A program made the position numbers and the translations under genes. Below the pieces are notes generated by a model. It saw only the letters and a list, made by a program, of their open reading frames with translations. It searched no databases and was not told the origin of the DNA. From contig RPFO01000338.1 of assembly GCA_009746045.1 (NCBI GenBank), positions 62,001-126,000 on the forward strand: a DNA stretch of 64,000 nt, in the 5' to 3' direction. Of this stretch, positions 1-9,834 are shown piece by piece (position 1 is the stretch's first letter; each line of letters opens with the position of its first letter). This DNA comes from Mesostigma viride. Its lineage: Eukaryota > Streptophyta > Mesostigmatophyceae > Mesostigmatales > Mesostigmataceae.

Positions 1-1038
1 CCGGTCCCTCCTCCTTCGGCCTCGCGGTCTTTGGCCGCGGTTGTTCGGTCCACCGGTCAGGATCCTCGCGCCACCCGCGCTGCCGATTCCCTCAGGGAGT
101 TGTCCCAGGGTGATCGGGACAGGGCTCCTTCTGTGGTGCACGCGACGCCGGAGTCGCGTGACACGCCCATTCCGGGGTATGGTATGTCCGCACTCGCCTG
201 CCGACAGTGTGACCTGCCGCGCGCCTCTGCTGAGCTTGCCATCTCTCCCATGTCCTATGGGTTCTCCCAGGTGTGTCGGGCGCCCCGGGATCGTGGCCTA
301 CCCATTGAGACTGATCGGCCTCCGTTCGACATGGTTATTTTAGCTGATCCGGTGTTCGAGGGTGAGATCCTGGTCCGGCGCGTCCTGTATCGCTGGGCGA
401 GGCGCCACAACGACTTGGACACCTACGGTGGGTTTCAGTGGGCTTACCCTCCCCCTCTGGGCATTATGGCTTCGGATGCCCTTACAGTAGAGTTTCCTGC
501 GGTGCCGGGTGCGGCGTACACTACGGTCCTCCAGCCCATCCTTGAGTGGGATGCCCGCCGCCCGGTGCCTATCCCGGGCCAGGGTCTAGACTCCCGCGGT
601 CACCCTCCTCCTCGTGCCAGCGACTACCTAGAGACATTCGGGTCGCGACAGTGTGTTCGTCGGTGGCGCTCCCGCGAGATTCGGCACATCCGGTTGTGGC
701 CGTCCAACGTGGAGCCCCTGGTGGACCTGTTCTTCCCGACGGGTCTGCGCCCTCGGATTCGGTATCATTGCCTCCTCCTGCGGGCCCTTTGCCTGATCGC
801 GGTAGAGCCTTTCCTTCGCCTCTTTGCCTGTGGCTTTCTGGACTGGGCCCGTGGCCAGGTCGTCCTCACGCAGCATAGGTATTACTGGGCCTTCCTGGGC
901 CTCTTTCCTGACGGCGTGTGGGCCGATGTTTTCCTCACTGTAGATAGGCATGACAATGTTGAGGATGTGGCTCACTACCAGGCCTACCTGGAGGTCCTGC
1001 TGGCCTCTCGTGGCACTTACCAGACGGATGGCCACTAG
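1..1038 (+). CDS. Partial ORF of unknown function, upstream of a 3' LTR
   Basis: The frame is open from the window edge to a TAG at 1036-1038 (about 345 residues), so the 5' end is missing. The first in-frame ATG lies near 184. I recognise no protease, reverse transcriptase, RNase H or integrase motif. Residues from about 245 to 275 (around 'LLLRALCLIAVEPFLRLF') form a long hydrophobic stretch that could span a membrane. The ORF ends about 375 bases before a polypurine tract and LTR start, so it occupies the last coding position of an LTR retrotransposon. That position is where env-like or other accessory ORFs occur, but position alone does not prove such a role. It could also be a degenerate pol tail. 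Confidence 0.4.
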   Translation, partial: PVPPPSASRSLAAVVRSTGQDPRATRAADSLRELSQGDRDRAPSVVHATPESRDTPIPGYGMSALACRQCDLPRASAELAISPMSYGFSQVCRAPRDRGLPIETDRPPFDMVILADPVFEGEILVRRVLYRWARRHNDLDTYGGFQWAYPPPLGIMASDALTVEFPAVPGAAYTTVLQPILEWDARRPVPIPGQGLDSRGHPPPRASDYLETFGSRQCVRRWRSREIRHIRLWPSNVEPLVDLFFPTGLRPRIRYHCLLLRALCLIAVEPFLRLFACGFLDWARGQVVLTQHRYYWAFLGLFPDGVWADVFLTVDRHDNVEDVAHYQAYLEVLLASRGTYQTDGH

Positions 1039-1413
1039 ATAGAGGGCCTTAGGCCCGACCTGAGGGTGTTGTCCCTCCGGTATGTAGAGTCGCCCTCATA
1101 TTCTGGCCAGTTGGTTGGCTGTTCTTGGTCCTTAGCGCTGATGTGTTTACTCTGTGTGTCCTGCCCAGTGCCGTCCCCCCCGGCCAGGACTCCGTTCCAG
1201 GCAGTTAGGGGAACCTACCACCAGGCTTGGTGCTGGCTAACCCTACACCACCCGGCGTGGTGGTGGAGACCGTGTGAACTATTGGTGCTTTGTATCTGGG
1301 ATGGTCTATCGATTGTGTTGGTGTGTGCTGGGTGCGTTAGGATTATTTTCCTACCCCTTGGTTCCCTCCTCTCTGCGTAGGGAGAGGGCTCCCTACCTTT
1401 TGTGGGGGGGAGG
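1039..1413 (+). other. 3' untranslated part of LTR element with polypurine tract
   Basis: No supported coding sequence. The segment ends in a G-rich purine run (about 1403-1413, gtggggggga) directly before TGTTACG. That is the expected place of the polypurine tract priming plus-strand synthesis next to a 3' LTR. Confidence 0.5.
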
Positions 1414-1985
1414 TGTTACGTCGCGTAACAATTCGTTGTAGTTACGGACGTAAATTAGGTCCTTGGCCTCGGTTGTTCCTAGGTTACGTGCAGTTCTAGT
1501 TTGGACATGATTGTCCCCGTAACAGTACTGTGGTATATTGGGTGCCTTTGGGCGCCGCGCCGCGTACTATATTAGTGGTCCTTATCCTTTTGTAGAATGT
1601 AGTGGACCGGCGTGCATCTGTGCACCTGCCTGTGTTTCTGTGGTTCTGCAGGCGAGGGCCAGGTCGGCCCGAGCCTGTTGGACCGTTGGTGACCATTTAT
1701 GCACGTTCCACTCCTTGTGTGGTTACTCGGCGTGTGTTAAGTGAATTGACACATTTAGGCTTGGGTCACGGCAGTGTAGTTGTGTTTCCTTCCTCTATTC
1801 CTGGAGTAAACGGGTTTTGGTAAATGGTTGTATGGCGTATTATAGCAACACTTACGTTAATGCATTGAGATCAGCTCCGTCACGTTCGTCTTTCGCCAGA
1901 GGGTTAAGTAGAGGAGGCCTGACCAGTTTAGGTAGTATCAGGCCCATTAGAGGTAGAGGTGGAGGTAGATATCCGCGGCGTAACA
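1414..1985 (+). mobile_element. 3' LTR (TGTTACG...CGTAACA), 572 bp
   Basis: The segment starts TGTTACG right after the polypurine run and ends CGTAACA, giving the inverted TG...CA termini typical of LTRs. The end is placed where a minus-strand LINE reading frame (LINE-H) abruptly begins. The five bases after it, CCAAG at 1986-1990, should be the target duplication, but the partner lies outside the window. A TATA-like stretch (tactatatta) is near 1564. The superfamily is not determinable here, though TGTTACG starts are common in gypsy-type LTRs. Confidence 0.6.
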
Positions 1986-2457
1986 CCAAGTGAGGGATTT
2001 GATCATGCCTAGACTGACCTTAATAAGTTTAGGTCCAAAACCAAGCCCGTGTAGTATAGCCTCGAGGTATTTCCAGCATATGCGGTCGAATGCTTTTTCA
2101 AAATCCCAAAATAAAATAAGACCTATAATATTGTTGCGCCATGCGTCATCAACAATGTCCATGATCATGGTGATGCTGTCGCTGATGTGTAGGTTGGACC
2201 TGAATCCAACTTGTTCCGGGCCGATCAGATATTATCTAGTACACTATAGAAACGGCGTTGCAAGAGTTTGCTGGCTAGTTTGTAAGGGACTGTGAGCATG
2301 CGAATGGGTCTATAATTTTTCCAACTTGTTTTATCCCCTTTTTTGTGTAAGAGGATGAGGATTGTTTCCGACCACTGGCCCACTACAGTTTCGGTGTTCC
2401 AGATTTCCAGGATGCATTGGTATAGATCCCTGCCTATGAGGGGCCAGAACGTTTTAA
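1986..2457 (-). pseudogene. LINE-H reverse transcriptase, N-terminal RT blocks (L1-like)
   Basis: Read on the minus strand this gives typical LINE RT blocks: 'ILILLHKKGD...NYRPIRML' around 2290-2370 and 'DFEKAFDR..W.YL' around 2060-2130. The second frame is separated from the first by a stop and frame change near 2230. The copy is cut at 1986 by the LTR element and at 2457 by the piggyBac element. Its endonuclease part continues at 5309-6525. The catalytic box (YADD) would lie left of the window. Dead copy. Confidence 0.85.
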
Positions 2458-2769
2458 CCCCTCAACCGTCTTTGACTCGTGACTAAAATGAGTCACGAGT
2501 TGCACAGTATGCCACAGGTGCCCCCATTCAGCCTAATTATTTTTTCTAGACCATACTAGGAACCAAGCATAACCATATTAGGGCCCACCTGGGGGTATAG
2601 TGGGTGGTCCCAGTGCTAGCCCCCCCTGCTCTATAAATAGCCCCCCTCTCAGGGGGGTACGGTGAGTGTGCGCGGTGACACCCTTATAATGGATGATGGA
2701 CCCCCTTCCTCAATGAGTTGACCCTGGGGTTGGTTTTGTAGTAGATAGATTTTTTAGTTAGGATGGGAT

Positions 2770-3330
2770 ACAAACACTAAAAATTGTAACTCCCCCAGGG
2801 ACCCATCAGCTGGTGCTAAAAATAACTGGTGACTATTTTGAGTCGCGAGTTTTTTGGGGGCTAAAATAGGCATCCTAGTGCAGTTTTGAACATGGAAACG
2901 ATAGGTAAGCATAGAGTATGGGCAAACATGCATGCTAACACTTATTCCAACCTGTGTGCCACCAATACCTGCCATAACCACTGCAGGTCCCTGCCGGATA
3001 TGATTGGAGACGACTACGCGCGGGCCGCGAGTACGGGGTTCACAACCTTATCATGCATGATGGAGCATGTATACCTTGGATTTCACCCTAGTATTTCAGC
3101 GGGGACTGCAACTGTACCCAAGCACTACATCCAAACACTTACATGTCTTGTTTCACCCAGGGACCCACAAGATAATGCTAAAAATAGCTGGTGACTATTT
3201 TGAGTCACCAGTTTGGGGGGGGCTAGAATAGACATCCTAGTGCAGTTTTGAACATGGAAATGATAGGTAAGCATGAAACATGCATGATTATGTTTATTCC
3301 AGCCTATGTGGCACAAATATATGCCACAAT
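2770..3330 (+). repeat. Diverged direct duplication inside the piggyBac element
   Basis: A block beginning near 2770 (acactaaaaattgtaact, then a gggaccca...gctaaaaataactggtgactattttgagtc region) recurs about 360 bases later from 3131. The copies share the stretch around 'catcctagtgcagttttgaa' (2872 and 3232). No coding potential is apparent. Confidence 0.7.
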
Positions 3331-3566
3331 AAGCGTAAATGCTTGCAGACCCGCTGATACTGTGGTACTTATTTTTACATGCATGATGGACCTTGCACAC
3401 AAAGTCAAAACATCCCAGCACTCCTAGATAAATTAGTGACCAAGGGACCATGCATGCAGTAACACTGAAAATTGCCAACTAGAAATAATAGGTGGCACTG
3501 TGACCATCACGGAGCAGATTTTCAAACTGCACAAGTTATGCATAAACATGAAAGCTAATAAGACAT

Positions 3567-3705
3567 GACCATGAAACAATAACCCATGCAGGCTAACAAC
3601 ATGAAACCAAATAACACATGCACAGGTGGGACCATGAAACAATAACCCAGGCTAACAACATGAAACCAAATAACACATGCACAGGTGGGTCCATGAAACA
3701 ATAAC
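3567..3705 (+). repeat. Tandem repeat, about 62-66-bp unit, two and a bit copies
   Basis: The unit 'accatgaaacaataaccc...ggctaacaacatgaaaccaaataacacatgcacaggtggg' occurs twice head to tail, followed by a partial third copy. It is non-coding and lies just 3' of the transposase relic. Confidence 0.8.
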
Positions 3706-3807
3706 ACACACTTCAAACCATGCCGGCCCATGGTGATACACGGCGCGCATGAGCGCGGGCAGGAAAGGCCAAATGCCATGCCACGTAGGCAACAAATGCT
3801 AGCATTC

Positions 3808-4997
3808 TTAGTCAGCCTCCGTAGGACTATATCCCAGGCGGACATGCTCCGCCCTGAGATGGCGGCGCCGCGCCACCCCCTTGAGCTTCCGGGTGGTGGC
3901 TGCTGCCCCCCTCGTGGTAGTGGCGCCCTTGAAATTCTTGGCGCATTCGCCACGCTGGGAGAGGCGCTGCCATACCCGCTGCTTCGTCACGTTGAAGTCC
4001 AGCCCCTCCACCTGCCCGGAGTGGAAGAGGCCGAAGCAGTTCCGCTCGCTGTTGCTGCAGAACGCCATGTCACAGTGCTCGCACATGACCGAGGTCTTGT
4101 GCTTCCTGCCTTGCGCCCAGCACAGTTGGCACAGCACCTGCTCCACCCAGAAATTTGCCCATCTCATGCATTGTTAAGGGGTGCCACTCACGCTCACCTG
4201 GCTTGCCCGCCCCCTTGAGCTCAGCATAGTCGTTGGTCTCCTTGACAATCTTGGCCACGACATCACGTTGGGACCAGAAAAGGGAGAACAGCCCGAGGGG
4301 CCCAAACTTGAGCTGGGCAGGGGAAAGGTTTTGATAGCAGGCGGTACCCGTCATCGGCGACAGCACCGGAGTATCGGGAAAAGGAAACACACCTGGCATC
4401 GAGCTCAGCCTCACCGCTCGGCACCGGACCCTCCGCACCCTTCTGGTAAACAAAGTCGTCATCGGAAGCGTCCGAGACAACGCTCTCGCTGGCCGCCGCC
4501 TTGGTCTGACGGCGCCTTTTCGGGGCGTGGCTGATGGCTGGATTCTTCTTCGGGTTGCCGACAGCGCGCTTCCCCGGCTCGCGTCGCTTGACCGGTGTGG
4601 GCAGCTCGATATCCTCGGATTTGTCGTCGTCGTCCTCGCCGGCGTCAGAATCGCTATCCTGGCCCTGCTCGCTATCATCGTCACTGCTACCTGCCGTTGG
4701 GACCTTCCTGGCTGCGCATTCTTTCACTAGAGCTTCGTACTCATCTGATCTGCACGAATATATGAAAATCTGCTCACGGGTGAATGGGTACGTGAGCTTG
4801 TCGTCCGGGAAATAGCACCGTGCACCATCTCCGGACCTGTTCACTGTCACTACCTTGCCCGGCAAACGTACCTCGCTGTGTTTTTCCCCATACTGCTCTA
4901 TCGCCCAGTCTAGTCCGAATTTTTCCACAGGCACTGCCATGAAAATGCCCTTCTTTACCTTGAAAGTCCGTATATCTGCCTGCATTTCGTCCGCCAT
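3808..4997 (-). pseudogene. piggyBac transposase relic lacking the DDE core
   Basis: The N-terminal part (4997 down to about 4390, start ATG at 4997) has an acidic Ser/Asp stretch and a Lys/Arg-rich patch. It is followed, after a frame change near 4400-4310 (intron or frameshift; a pyrimidine-rich AG acceptor is visible near 4317), by 'LFSLFWSQRDVV...TNDYAELK' and 'HPLTMHEMGKFLG', which fit the entry to the piggyBac transposase domain. It then jumps, near 4150, to the Cys-rich tail 'CQLCW...HKTSVMCEHCDMAFC...NCFGLFHSG' (C-x2-C, C-x2-C spacing), the family's C-terminal zinc-binding domain. The 250-300 residues holding the catalytic Asp residues are missing. The product could not cut DNA, but it keeps putative DNA-binding parts. 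Confidence 0.75.
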
Positions 4998-5308
4998 GTC
5001 TACGTCCGCGCTCCCCCCTTTTTGCGCATCCTTCGTTTTCGTACGTTTTTGTCAATTTTTTTTACCGCCCAAACCTGCACGCACCAGGGTACCCTGTTGA
5101 CTTTGACCAGGGTTTCCACCCTGATACGGTGGTCAAATACGGTCAGACAAGTGTCCTACGGATAGAGTGAATCTAGATCTTTTCGGTGGTCTAGTTGGTT
5201 CCCGCCAAAACCTTCCCGCCAAATCCCTACAGGGCGCACAAACTCATGCCGAATGTGAGGCATGAGAAAAACTCGCAGTCGAAAATCGGCACGAGGACGG
5301 TTTAGGGG

Positions 5309-6525
5309 TTAAAAAACTCTACTGGAAGGCCATCTGCACCAGGTGCGCTACCGGTTTTCATGAGATGTTGAAGTGCTAGAGATGTTTCTTCCATAGTGGG
5401 GCTGGCGTCTAGTAGAGCTTGTTGTGACGGAGAGAGGCGGTGGGGAATAGCATCGAGGATTAAATTTGTGTGGCTGTATTTGCAGAGGGGTCGGGTTCTG
5501 TCCGGAACAGGGTGGAGAAAAAAGCATGTCCAGATTGTAGGATGTCTTGAGGGGTGGTATGGGTGCCAGTCTCGTCTGTAATTTCAGTGATGGTGGTTTG
5601 TGAGCGCGGGGGTGGGATAAATGCAAAGAATTCCTTATTCATTCGTTCACCTTTGACATGCCACCATGTATTTTCCACATCTAGGGCTTCTGCGTGGCGT
5701 TCAAGGCGTAGCTTATCCATCTCAGTCTGGCACAATTGTAGTCGTGTTAACTCGTGCGGGGCTAGGCGGGGTTTGGATTGCAACATAGTGATAACTCGTT
5801 TGTAGTAATTGTAGTCTTTGCCTTTTATGCGGCGTTGTTCTAGATCGTATGCCTTAGAGGAGTCAAGGATGTGCGAGAGGCATGCTTGCATCCAGAGCGT
5901 AGTGCTTGGGTAGTCTACTTGCTTAGTTTTCCAGTCCCGCCATTGTTCTCGGACTAGGGTGCGAAAGGCGGGGTCAGCCAGCAGCTTTTTATTGAGGCGA
6001 GGGACGCCTGGTCCTCTGGGGGGGCTGGAGTGATACACCATGGTGAGAAGGCAGGGGTAGTGATCAGAAAAAACTGTGGAGCATATGACCTCTGCATGAC
6101 AAATGAGGGATGCCCAAAAGGGTGACATAAATATGTAGTCTAGACGGCTAGTGATGCGGGTGCCCTGACGAGTGGACTCGCGAGTATGCAGATGGTCGCG
6201 AGGTTTGATAACATCCTGTAGTGAGAGGCGTGTGAGGTGGTTGGCTAACGAGGTCGCCTCTCAAGCCCAAGGCCATGGTCTAGGTCAACATTAAAGTCAC
6301 CCATTAGTATGACCTCATGAGATTGGTCCAGGAGGGGGGCAACCATAGCAAACAAATCATCAAAAAATTTTATACGGTCAGAGTGTTCGTTGGGGGCATA
6401 TACCGATATAATATAGCCAGTCTTACCGCCCCAGGAGATGCATTGCCGGGTCCAGCGACCCTGCCATGTGTTGGGAGCAGTATCTATGTGTTGGGCCCAT
6501 GGGTTGGCCCAGTCAGTCCCCCTAG
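5309..6525 (-). pseudogene. LINE-H ORF2: AP-endonuclease and linker to RT (L1-like)
   Basis: On the minus strand, 6520-6250 gives 'GYIISVYAPNEH' and 'VILMGDFNVDLDHG', the apurinic-type endonuclease signature of LINEs. The frame at 6128-5460 gives 'SLICHAEVICSTVFSDHYPC' (the SDH endonuclease end) and a long basic linker with 'ENTWWHVKGERMNKEFFAFIPPP'. The 5313-5360 stretch gives 'GADGLPVEFF', the block just before RT. The frame is broken near 6130-6245. The copy is 5'-truncated at about 6525, where a (GTT)n/(GTA)n tail begins. The RT follows on the far side of the piggyBac element at 1986-2457. Confidence 0.85.
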
Positions 6526-6905
6526 TAGTAGTAGAGTTGTTGTTGTTGTTGTAGTTGTTGTTGTTGTGTCCCACGCCGCCCAAGGGCAGCAGAGTCCCCC
6601 TTAGTTAGACTCTGCCGATACTAAATATATATCCGGCCCTCGGCCACTACAGATTCTCTGCTGCCCCTGTGCGGCGTGGGACAAAACAACAACAACAACA
6701 ACAACAACAACAGTGTTCAGTACATATGTATGTGCGGCGTGGGCACCACCACCACCAACAACCAACAATGTAGAGTAATCGGGGATCTGGATGATCTGGA
6801 TCTAGCTTCCGAGACAAGGACTGAACAGTCTGAACGCTGAAGACTCTCAATTGCAATTTTCCGTGCCCATGTGTGGCGTGGGACACAACAACAACAACAA
6901 TAATC
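6526..6905. repeat. Cluster of four short retroposon 3' tails, GGCGTGGGACA(CAA)n
   Basis: The motif GGCGTGGG(A)CA followed by CAA repeats occurs at 6537-6583 (minus strand), 6674-6715 (plus), 6734-6767 (plus, diverged to CACCACCACC) and 6876-6905 (plus). The first two also share CTCTGCTGCCC upstream and face each other across about 60 bases. A fixed end sequence followed by a simple-repeat tail is the usual 3' end of non-LTR retroposons or SINEs. No bodies long enough to classify remain. Confidence 0.55.
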
Positions 6906-7184
6906 AAAATTGCAGTAGATGTGCTCCACCAGACGAAGCTCAGGTGCCTTGTGCCGTACAGCTGGTACGCGACGCGCGACGCCAATCCTCCTAGCGAATA
7001 CCGGGCAAGAATGGGCACGAGCGGTGCGAAATCTGTGATGATCAGAAGAATCCAAGTTGCCTTGCAGCACGGCCCAGAGGCCAGGGACGTGAACAGATGG
7101 CGACGATGGTACCGCGGAGGTTTGCAATAAACGAGACCTGCCAGCGGGGAAGTAGTGCTGGGGACCCGAGCCATTCTCGAAGCC
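6906..7184 (+). promoter_or_regulatory. 5' flank / leader of the wall glycoprotein gene
   Basis: This stretch, between the retroposon tails and the ATG at 7185, shows no coding signal. I see no clear TATA box. It presumably holds the promoter and 5' UTR of the downstream gene, by position only. Confidence 0.3.
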
Positions 7185-8910
7185 ATGGCCACGGCATGGC
7201 GTGCGGTGGCCTTCGCCGTGGTGCTGCTGTGCGGGGTTGTTGGGGTAAGCGCTCAAGCCTGCCCGGATCGGACAACCTGTCAGCAATGGGAGCAGGAGCT
7301 TTTCGATGCTGTCCTCGCGGTTATCTCGGATGACGCGCTCTTTGCTTGTGGAACGGCGTTTGACCAATTTACCCGCTGCCCCAAGGACACTGGGACGCTG
7401 GCCAATAAATGCGCCTGCTACACAGAACAGCTATCCATTTTCAACTCATTAACGCTCGCGGGTGGCACGAAAGGAACTTACGACGACCAACTGGCGAGAC
7501 TTTCGGGTTGCCCCGCGACTTATCTGGCGGGCTGCTCACCGGATTCTGCTCAATACATTCAAGGCTACGCGCAGTGCAATTTGACGGCCGCATGGGATTC
7601 AATTGTGCAGCGCATTACTGCCAACCCTCTTACAAATTGCACCTGCGGTAACCGATGCCTGCCTCCGCCCCCGCCTCAGCTCGCAGCGCCCCCGCCCCCG
7701 CCAGTCTGCCCGAACCAGACTACCTGCCAGGCATGGGAGACCAAGCTTGCCGATGATGTCCTCGGGGCGATTTCGGACGACGGCTTCACGGCTTGTGGAC
7801 GGGCCTTCGACCAAATTACCCGCTGCCCCAAGGACACCGGATCGCTGGCCAACAAATGCGCCTGCTACCGAGAGCAGATTATCATGTTCAACACGCTTTC
7901 GGATAACGGCAAAGGCACGTATGACGACCAGCTGGTTCAACTGGCGGGTTGCAACACAACTTTCCTGGCGGGCTGTTCCCTGGATTCTCCTCAATACCTC
8001 CAGGGCTACGCGCAGTGCAACTTGACGGCTGAATGGAATGTCGTTGTGCAGCGCATTACTCCCCCCGCTTCGCCAACTTGCTCATGCTCTGGCAAATGCA
8101 TTTCCTCGCCACCAGTGTCGCCCCCACCGTCGCTCCCACCACCTCCTTCGCCACCACCACCACCCCATCCAAGCCCCCCTCCATCCCCTCCTCCATCCCC
8201 TCCTCCTTCGCCACCTCCATCGCCGCCTCCTTCCCCCCCTCCACCATCCCCTTCCCCCCCACCATCCCCCCCTCCGTCCCCCCCTCCACCATCGCCTCCC
8301 CCACCACCTTCACCCCCACCACCTCCATCTCCCCCTTCCCCACGGCCCCCTCCCCCTTCACCTCCCCCTCCGCCCTCACGAAGCCCCCCTCCCCCATCTC
8401 CCCCGCCTCCTCCCCCCTCCCCAACCACCTCCCCTTCCCCACCGTCCCCACCCCCATCCCCATCTCCACCATCACCGTCACCTCCGCCCCTGTCACCTTC
8501 ACCCCCACCCCACCTTCTCCACGCCCCCCTCCTCCCTCCCCCCACCTCCCTCCCCTTTCCCCCTCCTCCGTCTCCCTCCCCTCCCCATCCCCATCCCCCC
8601 CCCACCCCCTCGCCACGGCCCCCTCCCCCCCCCCCTCCTCCATCCCCCTCACCCCCCATCCCCCTCTCCCCCCACCCCCCTCGCCACGGCCGCCTCCCCC
8701 CCCCCCTCCTCCATCCCCCTCCCCCCACCATCCCCCTCCCCCCTCCTCCATCCCCTCCCCCACCATCCCCCTCCCCCACCCCCATCACCATCTCCCCCCC
8801 CTCGCTCCCCGCTGGCTCCAAACCCTCCCCCCAGCGCAGGCATTGCCAACGCAGCCATGGCATTTGGCCTGACCGTGGCGGCCATGGTCTCCCTGCTGCT
8901 AGTCCTGTAA
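7185..8910 (+). CDS. Secreted Cys-rich, Pro-rich (HRGP-like) glycoprotein with hydrophobic C-terminus
   Basis: The ATG at 7185 lies in a good context (gccATGg) and is followed by a signal peptide (MATAWRAVAFAVVLLCGVVG...SAQA). Two tandem Cys-rich domains follow (about residues 26-160 and 175-310). Each has 12 cysteines in the same spacing and shared blocks such as 'RCPKDTG', 'LANKCACY', 'KGTYDDQL' and 'QGYAQCNLTA'. Asn-X-Thr sites are present. A long Ser/Pro shaft (SPPP repeats, about 8100-8800) then runs into a short C-terminus. The original frame ends at 8918 in unconvincing sequence. A +1 shift inside the C-rich tract reads instead into 'IANAAMAFGLTVAAMVSLLLVL' ending at a TAA at 8908-8910, which looks like a GPI-anchor signal or membrane tail. 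The frame change may be an indel in the low-complexity tract. The role as an extracellular matrix or wall protein is inferred from architecture. The Cys domain is not one I can name. No introns are needed. Confidence 0.75.
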
Positions 8911-9567
8911 GACCCTGACTTAGCCTTTGGGGATCTTTGGCGCCGGCCCGTGTCCCTGCGCGTCACTGGCAGCGTGGTCATTGAGTCGGGCCATGTTTCC
9001 TTCTCCGGGACCGACCTGTGCATCGCAGCGAGGAGAGCGCGAGAAAGTCCATGTTTTCTTATTTATGCGAGCCTCTATATTTGTTGGGCAGCACCGGTTT
9101 TCCCTGGGAACTGGAAGATGTTAATTCTGGGTGCGGGAGGTGCACCCAAGAAGAAAAGAGCTTATCAAAAGTTTAAAAGTAGGGCCTATGAATGAGCCAA
9201 TAAGGTTCAAATCAATGGGACTCGGTGTATACTTTAGTGACTGAGTCATTCATTGCTTTCAATGGTCATGCATGCTGGAAGCAGTTGGATCCTAGAAAGG
9301 TCTTAGAACCTGCTAATTATCGGCCTCATCATGCCTTGTGCCGGTGACCGGTGAGCTCCAGAACGCTGCATGGCAAGCAGCCCATGGTTCGGGCTGTTAT
9401 GGCGGCCCTGCAATGCATGACCAGTTTACGCGCTTAGCTTGCCCTTCTGGTGGCATGGTTAGATGCTAATTATGCTTGTTCATGTATCGATATACATTAA
9501 GGGAGACAATCATTCTTTTTCATTAGTGCATGTGACAAACTATTTTACGGTTCATTTGTTGGTATGT
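8911..9567. other. 3' flank of glycoprotein gene; no gene seen
   Basis: No supported coding frame. The sequence is of mixed composition and carries no recognised repeat or RNA gene. Confidence 0.4.
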
Positions 9568-9700
9568 TCATGCCATTAATTAATTAGGAACATAACTCCG
9601 TTGGGAGTAAATGTAGCACATATCCCAGAGAGGGGCATATGGCTTTTAATACATTCTAAGCTACTTCATGCAAGGGTGGGAATTTAAACGACACTTGCTC
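9568..9700 (-). repeat. Short retroposon 3' end, family 2 (TTAATTAA tail)
   Basis: On the minus strand the unit reads GCTTAGAATGTATTAAAAG...CATATGCCCC...GACTCCCAACGGAGTTATGTTCC then TAATTAATTAA. Diverged copies occur at 28105-28245 (plus) and 52640-52800 (minus). The shared order (TACATTCTGAGC box, CATAT-CCCC box, CTCC/GGAG hairpin, TTAA tail) marks a dispersed non-LTR or SINE-like family. Confidence 0.6.
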
Positions 9701-9768
9701 GAGGTGCACCAGGGAACCTGCACCCTCATGATCTATCAAGCTCAACCCAGCTAAGGGGAGCCTGTCAT

Positions 9769-9822
9769 TAAATTAAATTAAATTAAATTATAACATGCCT
9801 CCGTTGGGGGGTCATGTAGCAC
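9769..9822 (-). repeat. LINE-G 3' terminus: hairpin and (AATTT)n tail
   Basis: Minus strand: GTGCTACATGACCCCCCAACGGAGGCATG then AATTTAATTTAATTT running to the TSD at 9760-9768. It is separated from the rest of the LINE-G 3' UTR (11128-11188) by LINE-A. The CCCC-AACG-GGAG type hairpin followed by a T/A repeat is shared with the ends of LINE-A, D and C. Confidence 0.65.
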
Positions 9823-9834
9823 ATATTCCTTGAT

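Larger units (their letters stand above)
2458..5308 (-). mobile_element. piggyBac-type DNA transposon, complete ends, internally deleted
   Basis: Both ends sit in a TTAA (2454-2457 and 5309-5312), the target of piggyBac elements. The terminal inverted repeats match: CCCCTCAACCGTC at 2458 and its near-complement GACGGTTTAGGGG ending at 5308 (one mismatch over 13 bp). A sub-terminal palindrome (actcgtgactaaaatgagtcacgagt) lies at 2474-2499. The element is 2851 bp and contains a minus-strand transposase relic (3808-4997) and non-coding repeats (2770-3705). It interrupts the LINE-H reverse transcriptase: reading the LINE across a single TTAA keeps the frame. Superfamily assignment rests on TTAA, TIRs and the transposase tail. 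Confidence 0.85.

Noticed and set aside
8006-8863. Gly-rich frame antisense to the glycoprotein gene
   Set aside because: Mirror of the Ser-Pro codons; no features of its own.
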